Shown: one piece after another, positions 48,001 through 53,800 of the stretch
How positions within the stretch are numbered: the first letter of the stretch is position 1
Layout: the number at the start of each line of letters is the position of its first letter
DNA from: Spirometra erinaceieuropaei
Taxonomy: Eukaryota; Platyhelminthes; Cestoda; Diphyllobothriidea; Diphyllobothriidae
Direction of reading: 5' to 3'
DNA length: 64,000 nt
Assembly: GCA_902702965.1 (NCBI GenBank)
Contig: CACRXP010000193.1
Span: forward strand, 756,071-820,070
Translations under genes and position numbers: made by a program
The notes under the pieces: generated by a model
What the model was told of the DNA's origin: nothing
Database searches by the model: none
The model's input: only the letters and a program-made list of their open reading frames with translations

Positions 48001-48702
48001 GCTGCGCTAGCATTCCAAATTACATGCATTCCCTTTAGGTTATTGGGCACGTGACACACAAACACGCATGTACATCAGTTAATCCTACTCAGGCACCTAA
48101 ACATGAGGTGTGGGTACTAGCATGGAATGTTTCTTTAATTTCGGCACCATCAGTTTTCTTTTCTGTTTCGAGGCCAGCGTTCGTTTTGAATGTGACGCCC
48201 AGAGAAGTCTCGCCACCCTGTTGGCACCCACTCCTTAACACTTCACTCCTGGAGCACGCTTTCAGTACTCGGAAGTTTAAAAATATTCGCACTGGAGGAT
48301 GCGATGTTTTTGCATCCGTGGTTAGAAAAGGTTGATCTTGTTCGCGCGATGACTTTTTCAACCAGCGCGATAGATTATCTCCCCGTAATAGTGTGCACAA
48401 GCCTCATCTTAGTGGTTTCAGCGGTTGGAGACGTGTCAGCGATGTGTCTAGTTTAAACCGGTCGACCAAATTTCCTCACCCTCTTTCTCCCGTTTTTCTT
48501 CTTTTAGAGGAGACTTTTGTGTCGCCAGCTGCACGAAGCCGAATCGCTAATGATGGTTCAGAAGTTAGACTGGGAGGTAAAACTTAAGGAAATGCATATG
48601 TGTGACTGCAGAGCCAACGTCTTTGATGAAATTCCGTCTCAGCACGTGCCCCTTGTTGAGGTTCCCAATGACTTTCCTCTCTTTGTTCATGACCCCATTT
48701 AG
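20665..48702 (+). CDS. ANKRD11/12: ANKRD11/ANKRD12-family nuclear cofactor, 13 visible exons, 5' end missing
   Basis: The visible exons are 20665-20814, 20916-21524, 21660-21913, 30045-30642, 32912-33627, 40787-41221, 41318-41411, 41510-41886, 42439-42561, 43060-43158, 45178-45333, 47675-47761 and 48508-48702. Every junction has GT-AG ends and a matching phase, giving about 1,296 codons and a TAG stop at 48700-48702. Identity comes from two conserved ends. Near the start is a VSERQQFALLKQM block followed by ankyrin repeats. At the end are DEESVRDRFNARILIGWLQD and a block ending in PLVEVPNDFPLFV, both hallmarks of the vertebrate proteins. Those act in chromatin as cofactors that bind p160 coactivators and histone deacetylases; the same role here is inference. 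The protein is shorter than the roughly 2,000-2,700 residues of vertebrate members, mainly in the middle. It converges on MCM9. Confidence 0.9.
20916..21524 (+). CDS. ANKRD11/12: ANKRD11/12-like, exon with Ser/Pro-rich linker and first ankyrin repeat
   Basis: Acceptor TCCAG at 20911-20915, donor GTAGGT at 21525. The first two thirds are Ser/Pro/Thr-rich, with a six-proline run near 21187-21204 and a glutamine run near 21310-21330. The end encodes the first ankyrin repeat (APLMKTAKKGDLEGIKILLK, then EGVNINEQDSSG). The repeat is split by the intron after the first base of a Gly codon. Confidence 0.9.
21660..21913 (+). CDS. ANKRD11/12: ANKRD11/12-like, exon with ankyrin repeats 2-4
   Basis: Acceptor at 21658-21659, donor GTGGGC at 21914. 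It encodes RTALHECSSRNHSRVVAYLL, then NTALHEAAQAGHVRVIRSLL and HGADPKISNGNGDRAIDL, two full ankyrin repeats and a partial third. The TALHE signatures are intact. The preceding intron is only 135 nt. Confidence 0.92.
22327..23307. mobile_element. Foldback / long-TIR DNA transposon, copy 2 (981 bp), intronic
   Basis: It lies in the ANKRD intron that begins at 21914. Left arm about 22327-22691, right arm about 22937-23307, with TA on both flanks (22325-22326 and 23308-23309). The centre is the reverse complement of the centre of copy 1 (for example GAGATTTTTTAATA and the block containing GTCTCCTCTTAA), so this copy is inserted in the opposite orientation. No transposase is present. Confidence 0.82.
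23308..24829. other. Intronic sequence without recognisable features
   Basis: Part of the 8.1-kb ANKRD intron. One plus-strand ORF of 150 codons (23930-24382) shows no domain or low-complexity pattern that I can name. Its spacing fits chance. Confidence 0.4.
24830..25960 (+). mobile_element. RTE-like LINE, 5' half (endonuclease end and linker), heavily decayed
   Basis: On the plus strand near 24875-25090 the frames read EHSLLVTDTIFRFFHRSDTS, WTHPRS, DVLVKKAGCVADWWADHHLV and SSEMRLQIQSRRRP. This is the end of the endonuclease domain of the same RTE-like family as 17890-20400. The WADHHLV block corresponds to the conserved SDHR-type end of the domain. Around 25540-25800 linker and RT-fingers remnants follow (IDGTTIMTKN, then NRRFPGAKRIAVEIYKYANP). 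Many stops and frameshifts. Confidence 0.65.
25961..26610. repeat. Insertion in the LINE, related to 17120-17300
   Basis: This stretch breaks the LINE reading pattern between the RT fingers (ending near 25800) and the RT core remnants (from about 26640). Its first part aligns with 17120-17300 in scattered blocks, so it is likely a separate repeat inserted into the LINE. A 63-codon ORF at 26133-26324 shows nothing. Confidence 0.4.
26611..28220 (+). mobile_element. RTE-like LINE, 3' half, heavily decayed
   Basis: Remnants of the RT core and C-terminus occur in order on the plus strand. Near 26620-26700 is AFDVVHCDQL (from the AFDTVNRDGL type of block). Near 27140-27200 is SYLDSDISQTTQI (from YLGSTLSRTTKI). 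Near 27490-27560 is DHIVTTDVHVQRRLFY (from HLVRMDDERLPKRLFY). Near 28050-28130 is CQNDASKVRIDLIGCLGIRL, a broken C2H2 finger like those of the copy at 17890-20400. No frame stays open. Confidence 0.6.
28240..28370. repeat. Left half of a repeat also seen at 62905-63130
   Basis: The phrases TTGCTATAAACCTGACATG and GTGGCTTGAAATG recur at 62912-62980 as TTGCTATTATAAACCTGACA and GTGACTTGAAATG. The repeat resumes at about 29450 after the inserted LINE. Confidence 0.45.
28371..29414 (-). mobile_element. CR1-like LINE 3' fragment, minus strand, intronic
   Basis: 28741-29175 on the minus strand encodes an RT C-terminus: FVRPHLEFFIQAWRPWSVKD, RATLEKFQRRTTKLVRG, YDTRLSNLNLFPLDYTQPRG, then FFSHRVVKACNALPVDVDMS. 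The 3' tail at 28371-28395 contains short CAGAT repeats and TTTATTAAG. Upstream remnants to about 29410 hold a KDLGVW-type phrase. It interrupts the repeat whose halves lie at 28240-28370 and 29450-29530. Confidence 0.8.
29415..30044. other. End of ANKRD intron, right half of interrupted repeat
   Basis: 29450-29530 (CACGCGTTAGACGGCGGTTT and following) matches 63085-63160 in blocks. The remainder to 30044 is A/T-rich with no features and ends in the CTTGCAG acceptor of the next exon. Confidence 0.45.
30045..30642 (+). CDS. ANKRD11/12: ANKRD11/12-like, His/Ser-rich exon
   Basis: Acceptor TTGCAG ending at 30044, donor GTATGT at 30643. It starts in phase after the ankyrin exon with IEDSSESSHSS, which resembles the acidic/serine stretch after the ankyrin repeats in vertebrate ANKRD11. 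The rest is low complexity: a five-His run near 30170-30185, an eight-His run near 30441-30471, an Ala-rich patch, and many Ser/Arg. No fold is predicted by eye. The final base pairs with the next exon to make Ser. Confidence 0.85.
30643..31429. other. Intron without recognisable features
   Basis: A/T-rich intronic DNA. Short ORFs only. Confidence 0.4.
31430..32170 (-). mobile_element. CR1-like LINE C-terminal fragment, heavily decayed
   Basis: Minus-strand frames give NASRLRKKLHGS, APYHRTFVAFDKDHLCPTSP and RIRHTGVAAMARKGHNVSRK at 31685-31882. These resemble the RT tail block RTFVRPHLEYxxQAW and what follows it. Further left (31440-31600) are remnants of the YPRGHPMKLR type seen in the CR1-like copy at 28371-29414. 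Stops and shifts throughout. Confidence 0.5.
32171..32911. other. Intron sequence, possible tRNA-like remnant
   Basis: Near 32636-32660 the phrase CTTAGCTCGGTAGTTAAAGC looks like a tRNA A box, but no B box follows at a suitable distance. Otherwise featureless. It ends at the CTTCACTAG acceptor. Confidence 0.35.
32912..33627 (+). CDS. ANKRD11/12: ANKRD11/12-like, exon with KDPYAFDDEEQD block
   Basis: Acceptor at 32910-32911, donor GTAAAG at 33628. It begins STKKDPYAFDDEEQDLSPPL, corresponding to the EFDEDDEQDRVPP block downstream of the ankyrin repeats in ANKRD11, which is a strong orthology cue. The following 200 residues are Thr/Ser/Pro/Gly-rich and end in DVELSQ. A short glutamine-rich stretch (EQQQQLQEH) lies near 33294-33320. 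Confidence 0.88.
33955..37330 (-). mobile_element. Nearly complete CR1-like LINE, minus strand, intronic
   Basis: Reading on the minus strand, the 5' part (36909-37217) has an ORF1-like segment with CIIIQGLPESPASNPRERVA and DLEQF. The endonuclease (35793-36263) has LDILTLYRPLGSGPDADAQL, TLNVGDFNASHTDWHS and LDLVFTKSSD. The linker (35224-35919) has PHWLTPCLMREVNKYRRLWK and GTRNKDPIPLL. The RT has LLNLKESTSQGSGAIPAKLL, IYIDFKKAFDSVPHQRLLHK and SGVPESSILDP (from SGVPQGSxLGP), then VNKCNFLQLG and KDLGLSITSSLK. The RT tail is at 33971-34300. The gene is split by several frameshifts and stops, so it is inactive. GDFNASHTDW keeps the catalytic endonuclease motif. Confidence 0.85.
37580..37866. repeat. 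Interstitial telomere-like repeat, degenerate (CCCTAA)n
   Basis: About 280 nt made almost entirely of variants of CCCTAA / ACCCTAACC, with exact tandem units at about 37661-37673 and imprecise ones (CCTTAACC, CCGTAACC, CCTAATCG) elsewhere. TTAGGG is the telomere unit of flatworms and most animals. The tract sits inside an intron between a LINE and unassigned DNA, so it is not a chromosome end. Confidence 0.8.
37867..38255. other. Intronic sequence without features
   Basis: A minus-strand ORF of 79 codons (37947-38186) with a Lys/Glu-rich start has no recognisable domain. Confidence 0.4.
38262..38345 (+). mobile_element. tRNA-derived SINE head, remnant
   Basis: CTGTAGCGCAGGGGTTATTGG near 38271-38292 looks like an A box, and CCGGTTCGGCCCTG near 38319-38332 looks like a B box, at tRNA-like spacing. 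The stems of a cloverleaf do not pair well, so it is a retroposed remnant. Confidence 0.45.
38890..39150 (-). mobile_element. Possible Penelope-like GIY-YIG end, remnant
   Basis: Minus-strand frames give FDEAKIFTMGQNRKSRGQ followed by PQSITETFPS, which recalls the segment after the GIY-YIG nuclease in Penelope-like elements (FDxxxIL..GxNRxxRExLES, then SINRxxxL). The match is short and frameshifted. Alternative: chance similarity. Confidence 0.25.
39151..40129. other. Intronic sequence without features
   Basis: Short ORFs only. No repeat arm or RNA gene recognised. Confidence 0.4.
40130..40240 (-). mobile_element. tRNA-like SINE head, uncertain
   Basis: On the minus strand GTAACCCAGTGGTGGAGCATC (around 40210-40230) looks like an A box, followed by GGGATGCAAACGTC near a B-box position. 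The fit to the B-box consensus is poor. Confidence 0.25.
40241..40786. other. End of 7.2-kb intron
   Basis: Unassigned. Overlapping ORFs on opposite strands have no motif. It ends with two possible acceptors, TTTTAG at 40772-40777 and GTCGCAG at 40780-40786. Confidence 0.4.
40787..41221 (+). CDS. ANKRD11/12: ANKRD11/12-like, acidic Ser/Thr-rich exon
   Basis: Acceptor CGCAG at 40782-40786 (40777 is an in-phase alternative that adds three residues), donor GTGCGT at 41222. It encodes GDDEDQDSRSQKVPPLRIKL and then a Ser/Glu/Thr-rich stretch without a fold, ending EKVPTQSDTE. Phase 0 at both ends. The acidic start and PPLRIKL are consistent with the unstructured middle of the family. Confidence 0.82.
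41318..41411 (+). CDS. ANKRD11/12: ANKRD11/12-like, RTLRSHTAAQRE exon
   Basis: Acceptor TCTCAG ending 41317, donor GTGAGT at 41412. It encodes IKVEEPVNPRSSRTLRSHTA followed by AQREREERDRQ. This corresponds to the RMTRNRAQ-type basic block that starts the conserved C-terminal region of ANKRD11. Short at 31 codons plus one base. Confidence 0.85.
41510..41886 (+). CDS. ANKRD11/12: ANKRD11/12-like, KKRKIRS exon
   Basis: Acceptor at 41508-41509 (CAG), with an alternative TAG acceptor three bases earlier (41505-41506) that adds one residue. Donor GTATGC at 41887. It encodes NAPIKKRKIRSKTG, a likely nuclear localisation patch, then an acidic Ser/Asp/Asn-rich segment ending AAGLNKG. Confidence 0.85.
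41998..42150 (+). repeat. Compound trinucleotide microsatellite, intronic
   Basis: Consecutive blocks of GAT, GGT, GGC, GGT, GAG/GGA and GAC/GAT repeats about 150 nt long, just inside the intron after the 41886 donor. The blocks read open in several frames as Asp/Gly/Ala/Val/Glu runs, but the flanking GT-AG sites place it in the intron. Confidence 0.9.
42439..42561 (+). CDS. ANKRD11/12: ANKRD11/12-like, ELQPKEPTGYQDYLL exon
   Basis: Acceptor CTCTAG ending 42438, donor GTAAGC at 42562. It encodes LNELIGKLVELQPKEPTGYQ, then DYLLVTRDYLLTDRIPSHLA and K. It aligns with the start of the conserved C-terminal domain (ANKRD11 segment with YxxYxxYxxSYLLDG). Phase 0 both sides. Confidence 0.85.
42562..43059. 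other. Intron with a possible short repeat
   Basis: A 110-codon minus-strand ORF (42549-42881) contains SAVLWPIGVRIFVVLMNSRF. The sequence feels like a degraded dispersed repeat but no second copy is visible in the window. It ends in the TTTTTTTAG acceptor. Confidence 0.3.
43060..43158 (+). CDS. ANKRD11/12: ANKRD11/12-like, LFEEQEDER exon
   Basis: Acceptor TTTTTTTAG ending 43059, donor GTGAGT at 43159. It encodes RPCPVNIEGPFAELFEEQED followed by ERYAQALKHESER, matching the vertebrate block PPSLAEPLKELFRQQE with LRLQHSIER after it. The exon predicts a helix. Confidence 0.9.
43159..45177. other. 2-kb intron without recognisable features
   Basis: Short ORFs on both strands, A/T-rich. No LINE, SINE or DNA-element signature found. 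Confidence 0.4.
45178..45333 (+). CDS. ANKRD11/12: ANKRD11/12-like, EQLRLCAEQSVLRAQ exon
   Basis: Acceptor TTTTTAG ending 45177, donor GTAAGA at 45334. It encodes EQLRLCAEQSVLRAQTRATI, then ALANQPRPLSFCSVMALNGF. It corresponds to the family block EKLIVSCEQEILRVHCRAA and ANQAVPFSACTMLLDSE. Phase 0 both sides. Confidence 0.93.
46234..47581. mobile_element. Foldback / long-TIR DNA transposon, copy 3, intronic, interrupted
   Basis: Ends read CAGTGAGTGACCGATCTCAT inward on both sides (one from each strand). The long arms run roughly 46234-46575 and 47223-47581, with the family centre in the same orientation as copy 1. The flanking dinucleotide is TG on both sides instead of TA. The total of 1,348 nt includes a 386-nt element nested at the inner edge of the right arm. 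It lies in the ANKRD intron 45334-47674. Confidence 0.8.
46830..47215. mobile_element. Nested 386-bp MITE with 8-bp target duplication
   Basis: Ends: GGCGACGATAGTGTAGGAT on the left and the inverted GGTGACGATAGGGTGTAGGA on the right. Flanking octamers GAAACTTT (46822-46829) and GAAACTGT (47216-47223) are near-identical. Removing the element and one octamer restores the continuous foldback sequence seen in copy 1, so the boundaries are well supported. An 8-bp duplication and GG-starting ends fit hAT or Merlin-type elements. No coding capacity. Confidence 0.7.
47675..47761 (+). CDS. ANKRD11/12: ANKRD11/12-like, SVRDRFNAR exon
   Basis: Acceptor TTTAG ending 47674, donor GTTAGA at 47762. It encodes DEESVRDRFNARILIGWLQD then IKDNFQKEK, nearly identical in pattern to the vertebrate NKSVRDRFNARQFISWLQDV. 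This is the strongest single orthology marker in the gene. Confidence 0.95.
47762..48507. other. Last intron
   Basis: 746 nt without recognisable features. Two overlapping ORFs of about 100 codons on opposite strands are shadows of each other. It ends in the CTTCTTTTAG acceptor. Confidence 0.5.
48508..48702 (+). CDS. ANKRD11/12: ANKRD11/12-like, terminal exon with stop
   Basis: Acceptor CTTTTAG ending 48507, TAG stop at 48700-48702. It encodes RRLLCRQLHEAESLMMVQKL, DWEVKLKEMH, and the final block EIPSQHVPLVEVPNDFPLFV. The last matches the family's EVPSFYVPMVDVNDDFVLL. The 3' UTR is not delimited; the nearest AATAAA seen downstream is at 49953-49958. Confidence 0.93.
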   Translation, partial: RRLLCRQLHEAESLMMVQKLDWEVKLKEMHMCDCRANVFDEIPSQHVPLVEVPNDFPLFVHDPI

Positions 48703-49979
48703 GGGTGTTCTGAGGCCGAGGTCTGCGACTTACGTGCGGCCTTCCCTCTTCCAAACTGTCCGTCCTCTCCCTGTCCATCCGGTAGTAACCCACCAAACCT
48801 CTCCAGGCGGACGTACTACCATACATAAAGACTATAGTTTCACTTACAGCGACGCTATTAGTAATGTTTGTCCTTTATCGCTTACCACTTATCATGCTTC
48901 ACAATGCGAACTGTTATGTCCACGTTGTCCATTTCTTGCTTTTTTATATTTTCTTCTCTTGTGTTCACTTCCATATTACTGCTGAAGTGGCATATCCGCA
49001 TCGTTCGCTATCCACTAGTGCAATTGTCCCGTTCAAACTCTGTGTAAAGCCCTCGACTCATCCCGTTTTATTGTGACTAGGACAAGAACGTTCATCGGTT
49101 AATATGCTTGCCTCTTCCCACGTATCATTTGTCCGAGAGTTCACCGACTCCGCCAAAAGGGGTTTCCCGCAAGACTGCCGCTTTAAAGAGAAGACAATGG
49201 CTAATTTGGTCCTGGTATAACCCTGACAAACCGCTTCGCATGACATTCGTACAAGTGAGACTTGCCCGACTTTGTCCTGTTTGGCTTAATGAGCAAGAGC
49301 CATCGCGTTCTCACAACTTTTTAAATCAAACAAACTTGCAGTCGAAGACAAGCGAAAGCCTCATATAGCTTGCTATTATCATCTTGCCCACAGGTAAACG
49401 AACCCTAAAGCTTCACTCCCGCTGGACTTCGAAAGATAGTTAATAGTTCTCACGATAAACGGGGAATTATTTTACGTTAATACTCGTCTATCGGCACCGC
49501 GCTTTGTATTTCGGAAGAAAACTACCAACTTTTATCTGGGCACCGCCGTTATCGATACGGGAACCTCTGATCTTTGCCGTTGACCTCCGAGGTGACTGGT
49601 TGCTACATATTTGAGCACAACCTCAATGAGCAGGGTGTTGGAAGGATTCCGCCATTGGAGCATGCGACCCGCTGTCGGAATTTTCAAGACTTTGGAAGAC
49701 GTGCTAGACTCAAACGGAGCAGGCTATCAATTCAGGCTGTCGGCAAATTTGTGCATTTTGGCAATGCGAGGGGGAGATTAGTAGTCGATCAAAACGCAAT
49801 TTTAATGGCACATCAGTCTAAATCCCACTGCAGGGCTGACCGGCTGCAATAGAAAAACAATTCTTGCGATTCTTCGCACTGCATCTGGTGTTGACGACGG
49901 GAAGATTCGATCACAGCGACTATCGTGATGTGGCATTTGCTAAATAACGGCGAATAAAGTCGTCCACTGCATTCGCAGT
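48703..49979. other. 3' flank of the ANKRD gene
   Basis: Contains the putative 3' UTR and an AATAAA at 49953-49958. ORFs here are short and without motifs. Confidence 0.4.
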
Positions 49980-51560
49980 GTTAAAATTTTTCATCTGGAT
50001 CAAGGTTTATGTACACAAAAGGGTCTGTTTACTTCATACTAGGAGTATGCTGATCGTTTCAGTAATCCGCTGGCTCGGGCTTGGGGAATTCAGGTTACCT
50101 TTTAATAGGCGATTATCCAGATGTCCCCTGATCACACTCACGGGCGGGGAATTAGCGACATACATCGGCAAAGAATTCCATTGGCGAATGACTCTGCTAG
50201 AAAAAGGAGGAGCGTTGATTTGCGTGGCGCAGCCCCTTTTTATCTGGTAGTCGTGTCGTCTGAGATTAGTCTTTGGTGCCGTTTCAAAAAGAGTTTCCCA
50301 GTCGACATCCAGATAAAGTCCTCCAATTAACTGAAGCATTGCTACCAGATCACCTCTGTCCTGCCTGTAGTGGGGGATAGCGATTCATGGCTATCAGGCA
50401 CTACTCGTACGTAAATTTTTGAGTTTATGAACAGCCTTTTTGGCACGTCGCTGTACACTTTAAAGGATATGTATACCCTTCCGAAGCCACGGCCGCCAAG
50501 CTCGTGCTGCATAATCCAGGTGCGGCCACACGAATGCCCTATTTACCTCGTCAAAGATATATACATTCAAGTTAATAAACGTTCTTTCTATTGTGCTCAT
50601 AATTGACATTTCCCTAGCTCCGATTTTCAATTACTGCGGGGTGACGCTCAAGTAATCGTTAGCAAATATGCCGAAGTCTTTTTGCACATCTATGGGTCCA
50701 AGTGATTGATCGTTCAGAAGATACTGTCGTGAGCGTGTATTTATTCTTCGCTTTGCTGATACTATGTGCATTACCATATGCTTTTTGACGTCGAATTTCA
50801 TGCACCATTTCTCGCCCCATGCGCGCAAACTCTCTATGTCCTCTTGTAGTATCTTGGCGTCTATTTCATCTTTTATCGTCCTCCACAGTTTAAGATCATC
50901 GTCAACGAGCGCCATGTCCGATTTCACTTCCTGTGCTAAGTCATTTACATAAATAATGAATAGAATCAGCCAAAGAACTGATCCTTGCGGGACTCCACTC
51001 ATAGTGGACGCCCAACCTGAGTGGTAGCCACCCGCAGTAATATTTGTTTAGGACCGTTTAAAGAATCTTGGATCCAGTTCAGAAGATTTCTTCTCCCTAC
51101 GCTGACAACTTTTTAACGAGGAGTTTATGTGCAACGCAATCAAACTCCTATCCTTTCCATAAGCTTACAGGAAATACTTTTCAGAATTACCGGCAGGTAT
51201 TTGATGGGCTATATTCGTGATCCTCCCATGCGGATGGGTAAGACGTTCGCCAAATTCCATGTTTCAAGGTGGTTTACCAGTTTCGAATGATTTTGGACGA
51301 TTACACACAGTGGTTTTGCTAACTCTTCAACTACTTGACGTGGGAGTACACCTGGGATCTCATTTGGTCAGGATGACTTGGCCGGATATAACTTATTTAA
51401 CTCTGTCAAAACTAGCCGCGGTGTAAATAATACTGTGTGTGTAATTGGCTGGTTCACGAGCTGTGGCAGAGAAGAGGACTGGAGAGGTGGTTCCATGGCT
51501 TAGACACTCTGGAAAAATTCTGAAAGAAGCTCGGCTTTTTGAAAATCATTGCTCAAAATT
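49980..51560 (-). mobile_element. CR1-like LINE RT half, 5'-truncated, minus strand
   Basis: 50631-51002 on the minus strand holds MSGVPQGSVLWLILFIIYVN with ALVDDDLKLWRTI (RT catalytic block with VDD in place of ADD), LRAWGEKWCMKFDVKK and IDVQKDFGIFAND. 50034-50339 is the C-terminal tail (TNLRRHDYQIKRGCATQINA, then FSSRVIRQWNSLPMYV). Upstream to about 51560, decayed RT-fingers phrases (PGVLPRQVVEELA, NHLETWNLANVLPI). No endonuclease. Frames are broken. Confidence 0.8.
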
Positions 51561-52934
51561 TGGCTTTTTTTGTTCCTTAAGGTTGCGAGATGACCATGGT
51601 TTTTTGTATTGTTTCTGATGTATGCATAGGACGCCTTAGGTTATTGCTGTGCCTCTTCCAGGAGCTTCATTTCATAAGACGCACGTGGTCGGGGTTAGTG
51701 TTAGGACCACCGGTCTTCTGTTCATTGTCTGCCCTTACCCTTACCGGTTTCAGTGCCCATTTCCGTATACTAGGCGTCTGTTTACAGTTCCGTGGACATT
51801 TATCCGATCGCTAGGTTGCCCCCGTTACCTCCCCGTGGTTTCCGATCTATCCTTCCTGTCAAGTTCCCTTCCCTCCTTGACTCTTGCTGTTTTAAGTTAC
51901 AATTAAACTACTTAGTTCGATTAGAGTGGCAACTGAATACATGATGGGGAAATGCCACGCGTTTTCGTCATCGTGAATATTGCAGGCAGCTTGTCTGGCT
52001 CAGGCAAACATACCGACTATTTTGGACCTAGTATTATCTAACGGTCTTCCTTGAAGTAGAGAACTACCGTTTCCTACGCTACGTTGAGGAGAAGGTCTTG
52101 TTTATACCTTTAACTTACGTCCAGTGATCTGGGCGCTATCCTACTAATCTTTCTGCCCTCTCCTTCTCTCCACTTGATGCATCGTGCTAATTGGCGTTCT
52201 CTCCTTTTATCTTTTTATTCTGTACGCTTGCACTCCATTGGTGGGCTTCCTCTTAATGCACTCGATATTTATACTGCTGGGGAATAAGCAGTGTACGCTG
52301 TCGTACCACCTGTTTTCCGTTCCTTTCAGCCCTCTCAGGGCAAGTTACATCGCAGCTCCTTGCGTTACGCATACGGAATTAGATATTGGTTAGTTTCTTG
52401 GTTTGCTTGGTTTCTGTGGTGCCCTGACTGTTGTTTTCGCATTTGCGACATTGCCAATTTTAGTGAAGCTGGGCTTGACGACGAGCATACCTCAACCTAT
52501 TTCACTTGGTTTCTCCAGCGTTTCACTGCGGTTGACGGTCCGCTGGGCTCACTTATGCCCCTGTTCTGCCGGGGGAGGAGGGTTTCTAGCGTCCTTATGC
52601 GCTTAGACGGAACTAAAACCGAACCACTATCAAGTACGGTTAGGTAAAATAATATGCTAATTATGACGACGCAGTAGTTGGACTGTGTTGAGTTCAAACT
52701 TATTTGCCCTTTGCCGGTTCGTGGTTTTCGATCGACTTAACATTAACCGACCTTGGTGGCATGCGTAGTGTACTTTTCACCTAAGCACGTCTCCCCAAGT
52801 TTATATCAGGGCGGTGATTTGTATGCAAACGTCAATTGGTCGTCCAGTTCACTGGTATTTTAACCGTTAGTGTTATACCACTGCTTATTTGGTACTCACT
52901 AATATAAGGGGTGTGTCCGTCATGGTGTCCTCGT
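51561..52934. other. Unassigned intergenic sequence
   Basis: T-rich on the plus strand. Overlapping plus-strand ORFs of up to 118 codons have no motif. Confidence 0.4.
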
Positions 52935-53800
52935 TTACCGAATAAGTGTCCGAACCATCTGCCGAAGGAAGGTTTCCCCCATTGTTGGCAGATTTTCTAC
53001 CTTTAAACCGAACCAGAGCCGGTACTGGTCTTTGTCTAAATGAGCCCAGACTTCCCTTTCGGAAATCGGTCCGCTTCCATGCAGTTTCCGCCTCAGCCTA
53101 CTCCAGTACGCCCAAATGTCATTTGTGTGCCTTGCAGTTGTGGGACGCACAAAATTTACTGAATTATTCAATGTTACCTACTGCTAGCCTTCTGTTGTCA
53201 GTCGTCTGTATACCTTCATTCTCCGGTCACCACTACGCTTTCTACCGCCACCCATTTTTAATCACCACCTTCAAGGAAAGGCCAGCTTCTGTTCGAAATG
53301 AACTCTCCTTCACACTGCGTCATACATATATACCCACTTTCCAAAGCGAATTGTTTTTTTTCCTTCCTACATTGTATTTTCGGCTGCTGGTCATCATTTA
53401 ATCTATATGAACTTCAATGCCAGGGCCAACTATCTGTTCTACTTCCTTCACGAGTGCCTTCTTGCAGACGTCGCACCAAATGCGGTACCACTCTACTGCT
53501 GTTGTGAGGTTTATACCGTCTGAAGTAGCACACCTGCTCACCGCTTACCGTCTAAGAAGGCCGGACAACTTTTCATAAATTTACGCAACGTTAACCCGCT
53601 TTTCTCGAATATCGATATTGTTTTTAGTGCTTTCGTACGCTTACGCATCTAAACACATGGCCGTGCGTGTGCTTACATAGTACTTCTTGCTTTATTGGAC
53701 GTCGGAATTGGCATTTCAACTTCCACGACAGCAGCTTCTTTAACTGGCAGTGTTGAACTGGCCGGGACGTGTTGGCTGTCTGCTCTGTTTCGTTCAATAG
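52935..53800 (-). pseudogene. Merlin-family DNA transposase, dead
   Basis: Minus-strand frames in order. First LKCQFRRPIKQEVLC and HTHGHVFRC, the N-terminal zinc-ribbon region with Cys partly lost. Then ISIFEKSGLTLRKFMKS (from the FFEKSxLxLRKFxxL block). Then NLTTAVEWYRIWCDVCKKAL and GPGIEVHID with TSSRKYNVG, carrying the first catalytic Asp. Last NNSVNFVRPTTARHTNDIWA, YWSRLRRKLHGS and the end at 52935. The IS1016/Merlin signature HTNxIExYWS reads HTNDIWAYWS, so the catalytic Glu is replaced by Trp. The gene is split by at least three frameshifts. Merlin elements are known from flatworms. Terminal repeats were not located. Confidence 0.75.

Noticed and set aside
52946..53401. 151-codon plus-strand ORF
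   Set aside because: Antisense shadow of the Merlin transposase remnant on the minus strand.
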